64,000 nucleotides of DNA from Desulfomonile tiedjei (GCA_016218715.1 JACRDG010000120.1:89626-153625); one strand, 5' to 3'; shown: positions 1-8,493, numbered from the stretch's first letter. Program-made: numbers and translations. Notes: generated by a model not told the origin, from the letters alone.

Positions 1-2
1 GC

Positions 3-224
3 TGGGCTGTCGTGGCGGTGATCGGGATCATTTTGAACAGGCTGAATCAATCCATCATCGCCTTCAACTGGCACCTTGACTGGGCAGATCGGTACGTGCC
101 CCATTGGATGGAGGTTGTTCTCACCGTAACGATTGTCACCATCGGTATCCTGACGTTCCGGTGGATCATGAACCGGATGCCGATTCTCTACGACCACCCG
201 GACTTCGAACCCGAAGAGCATTGA
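3..224 (+). CDS. NrfD/HybB-like membrane subunit, C-terminal end (partial)
   Basis: The reading frame is already open at the left edge, so this is the 3' end of a longer gene; the GTG at 12 is not taken as its start. The visible 74 residues include a conserved-looking 'LNRLNQSIIAFNW' stretch, one transmembrane helix around 'VVLTVTIVTIGILTFRWI', and a short acidic cytoplasmic tail. This is the pattern I know from the last helix of the NrfD/HybB/DsrP/HmcC family, membrane subunits that exchange electrons between menaquinol and periplasmic or cytoplasmic iron-sulfur proteins. Its partner subunits would lie to the left, outside the window. The family call is from recognition of a short end and the exact complex cannot be told. 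Confidence 0.6.
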   Translation, partial: WAVVAVIGIILNRLNQSIIAFNWHLDWADRYVPHWMEVVLTVTIVTIGILTFRWIMNRMPILYDHPDFEPEEH

Positions 225-246
225 GCGGGTCAGAAAGGAGGCCGTC

Positions 247-603
247 ATGCCGAAGAAGGTCCTTGTCATAGACGACGAGCCCCATGTGGTGAAGTACTTG
301 ACCGTTTTCCTGCAGGATTGCGGATATGAGACCTGCTCCGCCGGGGACGGGGAAGCCGGTTTCGAGGTCCTCAAGAAAGAGAACCCCGATCTCATCACCC
401 TCGATCTCCAGATGCCCAACGAGACCGGTACCCGCTTCTACCGGAACCTCATCAAAACCAAGGATTACAAAGACGTGCCGGTAATCGTCATCAGCGGCAT
501 ACCCGGACGTCACCTCGCGGTTTCTAAACCCGTGGCGGTTTTCGAGAAACCCATTGACAGGGAGGCGCTGCTGGATACGATCAGAAAGACCATCGGCGAG
601 TAG
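247..603 (+). CDS. Single-domain response regulator (receiver only)
   Basis: A 118-residue stand-alone receiver domain. The acidic pair is in 'VLVIDDEPHV', the phospho-acceptor Asp in 'PDLITLDLQMP', the conserved Ser in 'VIVISGIPG' and the Lys in 'VFEKPID', so the phosphorylation chemistry looks intact. There is no output domain, so it should act by protein contact or as a phosphorelay intermediate. The ATG at 247 has an excellent ribosome site (aaaggagg) and lies 22 bp after the NrfD-like gene, suggesting one transcript. The histidine kinase immediately downstream is the natural phosphodonor. Confidence 0.93.
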   Translation: MPKKVLVIDDEPHVVKYLTVFLQDCGYETCSAGDGEAGFEVLKKENPDLITLDLQMPNETGTRFYRNLIKTKDYKDVPVIVISGIPGRHLAVSKPVAVFEKPIDREALLDTIRKTIGE

Positions 604-700
604 GCCGGGGGCTGTCTCAAGCTCATGCTTCATGAGGAACCGTACCATGTCCGGGCCGTTTCCGAGTCAAGGCCGGCTTAGGAGCGAGGATCGTGGCATC

Positions 701-1762
701 ATGAACGATCCGCGAAGTGACGAGTACGGGAAAATTCTTGACGCATTACCCTGTTATGTGACGCTTCAGGACCGGGAACTCAACGTTCTGTGGAGTAACG
801 GTTCCTGCCGCCGGGATTTCGGGGACCCGGCAGGCAAGAGGTGCCACGAACTGTACGGGATCGGCACGTCCAGATGCCCCGATTGTCCGGTGCAACAGAC
901 CTTCGCCGACGGGCTGGTCTACAACAGAGAAATGACCCTGACCACGCGTGACGGGCAGCGCATGACCGTCATCGTGCATTCGTCTCCCGTGCGCGACGAG
1001 AACGGGCAGATCCTATCGGTCCTCGAGACCGCAGTAAACATCACTTCAATCAAGGACATCCAGAAACAACTGATACTCCTGGGCCAGACCGTTGCAGGCA
1101 TGGCGCACAGCATCAAGAACATCATGATGGGTCTGGAAGGGGGGATCTACGTCGTCAACAAGGGGATCGAAGACAAGAAACCGGACGAGATCAAAGAAGG
1201 GTGGGAGATGGTCCTCTTGAACTTCGACAAAATCTCCCACATCGTCAAGGACATCCTCTATTGCTCGAAGGAGCGCGAGCCGGACCTCCAGAACATCAAG
1301 CCGAACGAGATCGTGCGGCAAGTTTACAAGCTCTTCAAGGACGTGGCCGCCAGCTATGGCATTTCAATCAAGCTCGACCTGGACGACAACGTGAACAGCG
1401 CCGTGATCGACCCGCAAGGGTTGCACACCGTACTCTCAAACCTGGTTACCAATGCCATGGACGCGTGCAAGATCGACTTGTGGAAGGACGAGCATCTTGT
1501 AGAAATCAGAACGCGGCCGGGAAGCAACAGCGCCACCATCATTGAGGTGGCGGACAACGGAATCGGTATTGATAAAGACTTGAGCGGCCATATGTTCGAG
1601 GACTTTTTCACCTCCAAGGGGGATAAGGGCACAGGCCTGGGATTGATGGTCACGCAGAAGATCATGCGGGAACATGACGGAAGCATTACCTTCCGGTCCA
1701 GGCCGTCTGAAGGGACCACATTCGTGGCGACCTTTCCCCGAAAAGAGTTGCCGGAAGCCTGA
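701..1762 (+). CDS. PAS-domain sensor histidine kinase
   Basis: The track opens at 554, but the ATG at 701 (preceded by ggagcgagga) gives a clean 353-residue protein that begins just before the sensor domain, so I prefer it. Residues about 10-120 form a PAS domain with a Cys-rich loop ('CHELYGIGTSRCPDCP'). The dimerisation box is 'VAGMAHSIKNIMMG', with His followed by Ser-Ile-Lys-Asn. The C-terminal ATPase has an N box ('LSNLVTNAMDAC'), G1 ('VADNGIGI') and G2 ('GTGLGLMV'). No membrane segment is evident, so it should sense a cytoplasmic signal. It follows the receiver gene by about 100 bp and probably phosphorylates it. Confidence 0.92.
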   Translation: MNDPRSDEYGKILDALPCYVTLQDRELNVLWSNGSCRRDFGDPAGKRCHELYGIGTSRCPDCPVQQTFADGLVYNREMTLTTRDGQRMTVIVHSSPVRDENGQILSVLETAVNITSIKDIQKQLILLGQTVAGMAHSIKNIMMGLEGGIYVVNKGIEDKKPDEIKEGWEMVLLNFDKISHIVKDILYCSKEREPDLQNIKPNEIVRQVYKLFKDVAASYGISIKLDLDDNVNSAVIDPQGLHTVLSNLVTNAMDACKIDLWKDEHLVEIRTRPGSNSATIIEVADNGIGIDKDLSGHMFEDFFTSKGDKGTGLGLMVTQKIMREHDGSITFRSRPSEGTTFVATFPRKELPEA

Positions 1763-1964
1763 CTGGGAAGAGCTTTCGTAGTGTTGCATCGTTATGGTGC
1801 CGAGTGGAATCGGATCGTGGCCGTGGTAGGCGTTTCAATTCCGGCACGGACCGTGGTAAGGGATCGCGGCGACCGGCCGCCGGAACAAACGCCATCCAGC
1901 GGAATCACATTTGCAAACCCGGGAATCGTCGGTTCAACGTCCGCTTTGCCACAAGGAGGTCGCT

Positions 1965-2375
1965 ATGTTTCTCCCAATGACTGACTTCTTCAAGGATCTG
2001 CGGCAGGAAGCGATCAACGACATTTCCGAGATTGCCGTGGAAGAGAACCATGAAAGAGGCTCGGAGCTGTTCTTAAAGAATGACCCGGCAAAACACTTCT
2101 ACATCCTCGTCGAGGGGAGTGTTCTGCTTACCATCGGAGAAGAGCACCCCAAGGACTACCTGGTCCATAATTTCGGCGAAGCCTTTGGTTGGTCGAGCGT
2201 CGTCGGGAACGACCGGTACACCGCAAAGGCGGTCTGTTTGACCCCGACGAAACTGCTGAAGATCGATAAGGCCTCCCTGGAGCGAGTATTCGATGCCCAT
2301 GAGCGCAGCGGCAGAAAGTTCTACATGAGCTTGGCCAAGCAGCTCGGCCAGCGACTGATGGACATGCACGTGTGA
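1965..2375 (+). CDS. Small cyclic-nucleotide-binding-domain (CRP-like sensor) protein
   Basis: The track ORF starts at 1911, but ATG 1965 has a strong ribosome site (aaggaggt) and gives 136 residues. The whole product is a cNMP-binding beta-roll plus a C-terminal helix. 'FYILVEGSVLLTIGEEH' is the typical CNBD strand pair, and 'FGEAFGWSSVVGNDRYTAKA' resembles a divergent phosphate-binding cassette with its Arg. There is no helix-turn-helix, so this is not a CRP/FNR transcription factor; it may regulate a partner protein by contact. The 3' part of the gene, with its downstream region, is repeated at 8176-8583 beyond the methyltransferase island. The ligand is unknown. Confidence 0.85.
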   Translation: MFLPMTDFFKDLRQEAINDISEIAVEENHERGSELFLKNDPAKHFYILVEGSVLLTIGEEHPKDYLVHNFGEAFGWSSVVGNDRYTAKAVCLTPTKLLKIDKASLERVFDAHERSGRKFYMSLAKQLGQRLMDMHV

Positions 2376-2555
2376 CGCGGCGTGGAAGGGCGCAATGGCC
2401 GGCTATTCCGGCGGTTCACTGCTGGTCCGTTTTCTCGTGGGCTCCGCGCGGATCGGAGCCCATGCCCCGCCCCCTCTTGCGATATTGCCCATGCCGATGT
2501 CCGGCCGCAGCAGTAATTGCTTGGGCATGCTCTGTTTGAATCAATAGTCCTGATG
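2144..2555 (+). repeat. Left flank direct repeat (copy 1) of the methyltransferase island
   Basis: From about 'agcaccccaaggactacctgg' through the end of the CNBD gene and some 180 bp past it, this sequence recurs in the same orientation at about 8176-8583. The copies are highly similar but not identical; the boundaries are approximate because similarity fades gradually at the right end. The two copies bracket the minus-strand island of DNA methyltransferase, receiver, GHKL ATPase and Vsr genes. Confidence 0.9.
2439..2461. other. Perfect stem-loop after the CNBD gene
   Basis: An 8-bp perfect inverted repeat (gggctccg / cggagccc) with a 7-nt loop lies about 60 bp after the CNBD stop codon. It is conserved in the second repeat copy at 8471-8493. 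There is no T-run after it on either strand, so it is either a factor-assisted terminator or an RNA-stabilising hairpin rather than a canonical intrinsic terminator. Confidence 0.6.
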
Positions 2556-2825
2556 GCATTCCTGAGCCGCTGCTCGGCGGTTCGTGGAGCAATTCAGATG
2601 GGGACATGACCTGGTTCTCCCCAGGAAGCTATGGTGCCACCTGAGAAACCACATCAGGTTCTGCGATATGCTCGCAGCCGCTAGGAGACGCCGACTCGTC
2701 ACCGGAATTTCGGCCAATCGCAGCCTAAAGCAGGCGTGCACGGAAATCAGCAACCCGCGCTCACCGAGCAAGGCGCATGCCTACGGAAGGGTGAAACTAT
2801 ATGACATGAAGTCCCACATAACCAG
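2556..2825. other. Non-coding left end of island
   Basis: About 270 bp between the left direct repeat and the stop codon of the methyltransferase gene. The ORF at 2584-2955 in the track runs antisense into the methyltransferase gene and has no ribosome site or family features. I see no integrase, att-like core or tRNA here. Confidence 0.5.
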
Positions 2826-3872
2826 TCACTCCCCCCAAATGAGGCGAAGGTGCTTTCCGATCTCTTCGGCAAGTCGCACGGGGACGGCATTCCCTATTTG
2901 TTGGGCAATATGCTTGTTTGGGCCGAAAAAGACATATCGGTCCGGAAATGTCTGAAGGGCTGCAGCCTCACGCAACGAGATAGCCCTATCCTGTTCCGGA
3001 TGGCCATACCTCCCGTTGGAGAGGCTGTGACAACGTCCCGTGAGCGTCGGCGCAGGAGCGTCCCAACGCATCCGGCCATATACATCGGTATGCCCTTCAT
3101 GGTCTCCCTTATGACAGTCGAGTCTCAAATGGGTGGGCCAAGAACGACGGTCGCCGCCGTCTCGTGGAGTATGTCTGAGACGTTCAAGATTCAAGGGCGT
3201 CAGTGAGGTAGCACAGTGGTTCGGTATCTCTGGATGTGCTTCGCCTGCTTCGATGGAAGGAAAATGAGAAATTGCTTGCCGGACGGTTCTGATCGGGTGA
3301 AGCAAAGGACCGAATTTTGGTTTGGGCAGTGTGGCCTTGAGGCCCAGTGCTGCAATCAATACGAGACGTCTGCGGGCCTGGGGCACTCCGTAGTACTTAG
3401 CATCCAGGACATCAAAAGTGTAGTCATAGCCGCTGGTTTCAATCGACTTGACGAAACGACGAAACGTGCTAAAGCCGGACACTCGCAAAATCCCCGGCAC
3501 ATTCTCGATGAGGACCAATCCGGGTTTCGCCTCCCCAACGATCCGCCCAAACTCTCCAAGTATCGTGCCATGCTGCAGCTTGTGTTCTCCCCTGCGATGC
3601 GGGCTGAAGGGTTGGCAGGGAGCACAACCGACAAAGAGCATGTCCTTGAAAGATTTTGAGTGTGTAACCCCCCTCAATTCATCCAACGTGACGTCACGAA
3701 GGTCCTTGGCAATGAATCTCGCACCTGGATTATTGAATTCATACGTGGCGCGACAGGATTCATCGCTGTCGACGCCGGCAACAACCTTAATTCCGGCATC
3801 GAGCAAGCCTCTAGTCAGGCCACCTCCTCCACAGAAGAAATCTATTGCCCTCATGACTCGTTTTCCCTTCAT
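2826..3872 (-). CDS. C5 cytosine-specific DNA methyltransferase (Dcm-type)
   Basis: A full-length 348-residue C5 methyltransferase that transfers a methyl group from S-adenosylmethionine to cytosine. Motifs in order: I 'DFFCGGGGLTRGL', the SAM-ribose acid in 'GVDSDESC', the catalytic Cys of motif IV in 'GCAPCQPFSPH', VI 'LIENVPG', VIII 'QARRRLVLIAA', and IX/X 'SLREAAALQTFPD' with 'QIGNAVPVRLA'. The variable target-recognition region is short, so recognition of a short sequence is likely but not readable. Its ATG overlaps the stop of the upstream receiver gene (ATGA), implying translational coupling in a four-gene minus-strand operon. With Vsr present, it could be the modification arm of a restriction system or a Dcm/Vsr pair. 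Confidence 0.95.
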   Translation of the reverse strand: MKGKRVMRAIDFFCGGGGLTRGLLDAGIKVVAGVDSDESCRATYEFNNPGARFIAKDLRDVTLDELRGVTHSKSFKDMLFVGCAPCQPFSPHRRGEHKLQHGTILGEFGRIVGEAKPGLVLIENVPGILRVSGFSTFRRFVKSIETSGYDYTFDVLDAKYYGVPQARRRLVLIAALGLKATLPKPKFGPLLHPIRTVRQAISHFPSIEAGEAHPEIPNHCATSLTPLNLERLRHTPRDGGDRRSWPTHLRLDCHKGDHEGHTDVYGRMRWDAPAPTLTGRCHSLSNGRYGHPEQDRAISLREAAALQTFPDRYVFFGPNKHIAQQIGNAVPVRLAEEIGKHLRLIWGE

Positions 3873-4999
3873 TGTCCTTCCGCCAAGCTACTCATTATCT
3901 CCTTGCTCCACTGCGCAAAATTTCGGTCCGGCAGACCCAGCCTCGCTCCAGTCTGCATATAAGCCCATGATACCAATTCGCGAAAGGGGCTGTCGATGGA
4001 GGCGACCACTTCGAACTTATCATCAATCCCGTCTAGCGGGACTAACTCCAGGTCACGAAGTTTGGCGGCCATATGCGGGATTCGTCCCGGGAGAGCCGGG
4101 ATTGGGAGTATAGATTCCAAATACCCTTGCGACAGCATCCATTTCCCCAGGTTTTCCTCCAGATTCTTCTTCTTGACCAGGTTCAATTTTGTTAACTTGA
4201 TGCCTTCCGTAATCGGAATGCACCGCGCCAGGAGGACGCAATTTACCTTGGGCTTACGCCTAGGCTTGCCCTCCCGCTCAGGACCTGTTGCCAGGTCGCA
4301 GGAGGGGGTTAGGACGATCCGGAAGGACGCGGGATCACTATTCGTTTGGCCCTTGGATAACAACACATCCCCCAACTGCAGATCATTTCCAAGCGGAGGA
4401 CAGATGTACTGTTCCCAGCATGCCAATGGGTCTTCGTCGTCGGCGGCAAGCTCGACAATCATTGCGGCAAGCCGTCTCAACACTGCTCTGAAAATTTGAC
4501 CGATCCGTTTTCCTGGATCCGGTTCCTCTTCACATGCTTGGAAAGTATACGGAGCTACTTCTCGCAATGCCACGTGAAAGTCTTTCGGAAAACGGTTCCT
4601 GATTTTCTGGAGGGCCACACCGTGGGGTTTTAGTTCATTGATTGCCTGTATCACCAGTCCCTCGCTGTCGCGACCCTTGTGGATGGTCTTCACTAGTGGA
4701 TGAGGGTCTCGTTCCTCCGTGAAGAGATCAGGTTGCGCGGAATATACTACGACGGGGCAAAACAGCCGCGGCCATATTGTGTTGTCGAAAATATCTACGC
4801 CAGGGACTTCGGGTGACTGAGTACCGGCTAACAGGTCCAGAACGATAATATCAGGTCGAAACCGTTCCAGGATTTCTTCGTATTCTTGAAATTCTCCCAA
4901 GTCCACATGATACATGTCCTGGTGGTCATTCAGGTACTCAATGATCCCCTCGACGCTTTTGGCTTCGTCCTCGAGAAAGAGCACCTTAACAATTGTCAT
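3869..4999 (-). CDS. Receiver domain fused to an uncharacterised C-terminal domain
   Basis: 376 residues. Residues about 1-130 are a receiver: acidic pair in 'VLFLEDEAKS', acceptor Asp in 'PDIIVLDLLAG', Ser in 'VVVYSAQPD' and Lys in 'TIHKGRDSEG', so it looks phosphorylatable. The remaining ~245 residues are not a DNA-binding, GGDEF or AAA output that I recognise. They include a helical part, then a probably beta-rich section with 'GDVLLSKG' and 'IVLTPSCDLATG'. It lies 15 bp after the dual-GHKL kinase-like gene and overlaps the methyltransferase start, so the kinase, this receiver and the methyltransferase should be made together. The obvious reading is that phosphorylation switches a defence activity; this is inference. 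Confidence 0.85.
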   Translation of the reverse strand: MTIVKVLFLEDEAKSVEGIIEYLNDHQDMYHVDLGEFQEYEEILERFRPDIIVLDLLAGTQSPEVPGVDIFDNTIWPRLFCPVVVYSAQPDLFTEERDPHPLVKTIHKGRDSEGLVIQAINELKPHGVALQKIRNRFPKDFHVALREVAPYTFQACEEEPDPGKRIGQIFRAVLRRLAAMIVELAADDEDPLACWEQYICPPLGNDLQLGDVLLSKGQTNSDPASFRIVLTPSCDLATGPEREGKPRRKPKVNCVLLARCIPITEGIKLTKLNLVKKKNLEENLGKWMLSQGYLESILPIPALPGRIPHMAAKLRDLELVPLDGIDDKFEVVASIDSPFRELVSWAYMQTGARLGLPDRNFAQWSKEIMSSLAEGQ

Positions 5000-5014
5000 T
5001 GTCGGCCACCTTTT

Positions 5015-7171
5015 CTAGCGTTTCAGCGGCAGGTCGCACGCAAACGACGCACCACCCATTGTGCCGGGATGCTTCACGAACATTCGGCCGCCATATTCTT
5101 GAACCAATTCCGATGCTACAGTGAGTCCCATGCCGATGCCACCCGGTTTTCTAGTCACGCCCGGCCAAAAGACCCTTTCCACGTCATCGTCCTGGAGTCC
5201 GGGTCCCGTGTCGTGCACCCACAACCGTACTCGTCTTCCGTCATCCATGGGCTTCACGGAGAACTTAATAGACCGTCTTTCTTCAGGACTTTGACTCAGC
5301 CAATACGCTGCATTGTTGATGAGATTTATCAATATCGCATCGAGCTCTCCCGGGTCAACGGAAACCTCAGTCCGTGAATCCGGGATATGGCAGTTTATGC
5401 CGTTGCGTCGGAGTCCCCCTCTCAGCAGGCCCCGGCATTCCCGTATTCGTTCCTCCAAAACTGCTCCTTTCTTGCGACGACGGAACGCCCTGCTGGCCAA
5501 TGGTGAGAAGGTATCCGCAAGCCTCTCTAGGGAGTCCACTGCATCGTCGGCACGTCGATATGTATTGCCTATGTCCTTATCTTGGAATGGGCCGAATCTA
5601 TCCTTCACTAAGCGGAGAAACGCTCCGATGGCGATGGTTCTATTTCGTATCTCATGAACCAGCATCTGAGCTATAGTACCGATCGTGGCCAAGCGACTGT
5701 AATACACGAATCGGTGCTCGATTTCCTTTCGGGCAGCTTCAAGGGAGTCGCTGAAGGCTCTGAGAATTGGGACTGTTTCCGAGGCAGGGGCGCCGTCTTC
5801 CGCCAAAGCGGTGACGTCGGAGAGTAAGGTTCCCGGAGACAGTGCTCCAAAGAGGTCTTGGAACGATTTTTCCCGACCGGGTTCGAGGCGATCATCAGCA
5901 CGTTTGTTTTCGAGAGCTTCGACTACGGCCTTGAGCAACTCCTCGAATTCCGCTACCTCCCGAGTGGACACAAGACGCTCTCGGTCGCTAGTATCTTCAA
6001 TCTTTGGGTTCCTGTCGGCAGAGATGGAAACGTAACCCACAATCTGACTGGTGCTGAGGCGGGTTCCCACCCGGCTGACGCGGCGTAGATCCAGCCCCAG
6101 CCAGTCGCGTGCGGTGTCCGACTTCGGCAGCACCAGCACTCCATCTCGATAGACGGAAATGCCTTTGTGTGCTCGGATCGCTTTCCTCACCTGACTCTTC
6201 TGGAACTCGAACGTCTCGGCTATTTCCTTTGTATCCTCCGGCCCGACATCCCACGCCCGAATTTCGAAGCCGAACGGCCCACACCGGGGACGGTGTCTCT
6301 CGAACCGGAAACGAGACCGATCTTGAATCCCTTGATATACTTGGTTCCAGGTAATCCGTACTGGGAGCGGGTCCAATTTGCTGCCGTCCCGGCCAATGGG
6401 GGCATGAGTGTATTTACATTCGATTGTCCCTTCGTCGTCTACAGTACCAGCGATCTTGTACTTGGGACGCTTCAGAAACTCCGGAGACACGATATCCGCT
6501 GCAGTAGCTTCGGTTTCGCCGGGTTTGACCAAACGGATGCGGAAATCGTCGGTTTCGGCGAACGGTGATATCAGTCGGGCAAGGTTCTCTTCAAGGTCCG
6601 ATACCTCGCGCTCATCCCACATACTCTTGAGCCCTAAGATACGGAGGATGGTTCCCGATTCTTTGAACCGGGAGTCACCCGCACACGGACGGCAGCGAGC
6701 CACGCATGCGGACATGTCTTGTCCGGCAGCGATTGCGGACCAATCAACCTGCACCTCCCAGCATGGCGAGCCGCATGCTTGGGTAGACATATGCAGACGC
6801 TCCCCGAGTCTCGCAACCGACAATCGACCCAGCCCTTTCTCACCGGCGACGCGACGAACCTTTTTCTCGCTCTCGACTATCGGATTCTCCGCCCGGTAGG
6901 GCGTTGCCACGAGACACCACACGTTCTCGATCACATCTAGGGTCATGCCCTGACCGTCGTCCCTTATCTCGAGAAAACCGCCATCTGGGCTATCTTGCCC
7001 AAAACGTATCCACACGTTCTCGGCGAACGCATCGTATGAATTCTTGACCAGTTCGATCACGGCGACCACGTCATTGGTTACGAGATCAGCTCCCAGAGCT
7101 GCGAAAACTCTGGGATGCATGCGAAAAGGGATTGCCCGGTAGCCGTCATTAAACGAAGGTCTGGTAACCAT
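5015..7171 (-). CDS. Protein with two GHKL ATPase domains: MORC/Hsp90-like N-terminus and histidine-kinase C-terminus
   Basis: The track starts at 7201 with no ribosome site; the internal ATG at 7171 has gaagtgagg before it, so I use 718 residues. The N-terminal region carries a complete GHKL set: 'VIELVKNSYDA', 'IRDDGQGM' and 'GEKGLGRLS', the order seen in MutL/Hsp90/MORC ATPases. The middle is a beta-rich region of about 250 residues. The C-terminus is a histidine-kinase core: H box 'MLVHEIRNRTIAIG', N box 'ILINLINNAAYW', G1 'WVHDTGPGL' and G2 'GGIGMGLTV'. There is no membrane segment. Even from 7171 the gene overlaps vsr by 23 bp and precedes the receiver gene. Iyer, Abhiman and Aravind (2008) described MORC/MutL-type ATPases in restriction-modification operons; the kinase half is the unusual part. 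Confidence 0.88.
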   Translation of the reverse strand: MVTRPSFNDGYRAIPFRMHPRVFAALGADLVTNDVVAVIELVKNSYDAFAENVWIRFGQDSPDGGFLEIRDDGQGMTLDVIENVWCLVATPYRAENPIVESEKKVRRVAGEKGLGRLSVARLGERLHMSTQACGSPCWEVQVDWSAIAAGQDMSACVARCRPCAGDSRFKESGTILRILGLKSMWDEREVSDLEENLARLISPFAETDDFRIRLVKPGETEATAADIVSPEFLKRPKYKIAGTVDDEGTIECKYTHAPIGRDGSKLDPLPVRITWNQVYQGIQDRSRFRFERHRPRCGPFGFEIRAWDVGPEDTKEIAETFEFQKSQVRKAIRAHKGISVYRDGVLVLPKSDTARDWLGLDLRRVSRVGTRLSTSQIVGYVSISADRNPKIEDTSDRERLVSTREVAEFEELLKAVVEALENKRADDRLEPGREKSFQDLFGALSPGTLLSDVTALAEDGAPASETVPILRAFSDSLEAARKEIEHRFVYYSRLATIGTIAQMLVHEIRNRTIAIGAFLRLVKDRFGPFQDKDIGNTYRRADDAVDSLERLADTFSPLASRAFRRRKKGAVLEERIRECRGLLRGGLRRNGINCHIPDSRTEVSVDPGELDAILINLINNAAYWLSQSPEERRSIKFSVKPMDDGRRVRLWVHDTGPGLQDDDVERVFWPGVTRKPGGIGMGLTVASELVQEYGGRMFVKHPGTMGGASFACDLPLKR

Positions 7172-7670
7172 CGGCCTCACTTCCTGATTCCATTTGGTCA
7201 TTGTTTTTTGGGGAGTGCCGGGGAAGCTCGCAAAAAGATTGCCCAGACTTCAGGAACGCTGCCGCAATGGCGGCTATCTCATGCAAGGCATCGGTATGAA
7301 ACACTCCTTTTCGCCGAGAGCTGCATTCCCATACGACCATGACGCGCCAACCAAGGCTTTTGAGTTTGTCGATCGCCTCAATGTCCCGGCATCGGTTTCC
7401 GTCCAGCTTTTCTTTCCACCAATCGTGTCGCGTCGCGGGCAGCTTGGACCGTTGGCATCCGTGCTGATGCCAAAAGCACCCGTGAATGAAGATCACTGCT
7501 GAGGACTTCGGGAACACTATATCCGGTTTGCCCGGCAAATCCTTGCGATGCAGACGATAACGGAATCCCATGGAGAAAAGCCGGCGCCGCAACTCAAGTT
7601 CAAGCCTCGTATTCTTGGAGCGAACTGCAGACATCATGCGACTTCTCGTTTCCCTGCTCACGGTATCCAA
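7149..7670 (-). CDS. vsr: Vsr-type very-short-patch DNA mismatch endonuclease
   Basis: 173 residues, with the family's signature blocks: 'MMSAVRSKNTRLELELR' near the N-terminus, then 'LPGKPDIVFPK' containing the catalytic Asp, and 'FIHGCFWHQHGC' with the conserved His/Cys zinc-site residues. Vsr nicks next to T:G mismatches that arise from deamination of 5-methylcytosine; relatives in defence operons may act as restriction nucleases. The start is TTG at 7670 ('MDTVSRETRSR...', like other Vsr N-termini), with aaggg upstream; ATG 7637 is the alternative. The C-terminal ~35 residues overlap the next gene and are not conserved-looking. It is probably the first gene of the island operon. Confidence 0.93.
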   Translation of the reverse strand: MDTVSRETRSRMMSAVRSKNTRLELELRRRLFSMGFRYRLHRKDLPGKPDIVFPKSSAVIFIHGCFWHQHGCQRSKLPATRHDWWKEKLDGNRCRDIEAIDKLKSLGWRVMVVWECSSRRKGVFHTDALHEIAAIAAAFLKSGQSFCELPRHSPKNNDQMESGSEADGYQTFV

Positions 7671-8175
7671 TGGCGTTGCCCTTCATTCTCCAGTAGCTGT
7701 GACTTAACGGTAACCGACCCAGCATTCTGAAGCGTCGATCCTGCCGGGAACCTCGGCGGTGCATTATATCACAATTCCCCTCCCGACGGCAGGATTTTGG
7801 AGGTTGGTCCCACCAATGCCACGAATCGCCCGTGATTGTGGACTGCCCGCGCACAACCAGGATACCTTTGAGAACAAAACATTTGACCAAGCTTACTCCA
7901 CGGGGTTCAGAGGGGGAAAGCTTGGGAAGGATTCGGAGATTCCGGAGACACAATACTCTTTTATTGGTGACTTGTCGGGTGTCCTCCTATACCAGCGCTT
8001 TAGGGATCGTATCTCAATATAAGACAACACACCCGCTGCATCATCTACCTGAAGAAACTGGGGTCCGACCAGGAGCTCTTGCCGACGACCAGAGAAAACA
8101 GAGTGCCAGCCGTTAGCTAACATACTGTTTTTAGGTGTCTTCATCACGCTGATTTCTGCCGCTGCGCGGACATCA
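7671..8175. other. Non-coding right part of island, likely operon promoter region
   Basis: About 500 bp upstream of vsr on the minus strand and before the right direct repeat. No ORF here has a believable start or family features. It should hold the promoter for the vsr operon, but I could not fix -35/-10 boxes with confidence. Confidence 0.4.
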
Positions 8176-8177
8176 GC

Positions 8178-8407
8178 ACCCCAAGGACTACCTGGTGCAT
8201 AATTTTGGCGAAGCCTTCGGTTGGTCGAGCGTCGTCGGGAACGACCGGTACACCGCAAAGGCGGTCTGTTTGACCCCGACGAAACTGCTGAAGATCGATA
8301 AGGCCTCCCTGGAGCGAGTATTCGATGCCCATGAGCGCAGCGGCAGAAAGTTCACCATGAGCCTGGCCAAGCAACTCGGCCAAAGGCTGATGGACATGCA
8401 CGTGTGA
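8178..8407 (+). pseudogene. 5'-truncated copy of the CNBD gene
   Basis: The frame encodes the last ~75 residues of the CNBD protein at 1965-2375 with a single Tyr-to-Thr change ('RKFTMSLAK' against 'RKFYMSLAK'). The N-terminal half of the beta-roll and the ribosome site are missing, and the sequence to its left is unrelated. The product would not fold as a CNBD, so it is a remnant, not a gene. Synonymous-dominated divergence suggests it descends from a working allele. Confidence 0.85.
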
Positions 8408-8470
8408 CGCGGCGCGGAAGGAGGCAATGGCCGGCTGTTCCGGCGTTTCACTGCTGGTCCGTTTTCTCGT

Positions 8471-8493
8471 GGGCTCCGCGCGGATCGGAGCCC
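8471..8493. other. Stem-loop in repeat copy 2
   Basis: This is the same 8-bp perfect stem (gggctccg / cggagccc) as at 2439-2461, in the second copy of the flanking repeat. Confidence 0.55.

Noticed and set aside
2584-2955. 123-residue plus-strand ORF at the left end of the island
   Set aside because: It runs antisense into the methyltransferase gene and lacks a ribosome site or motif.
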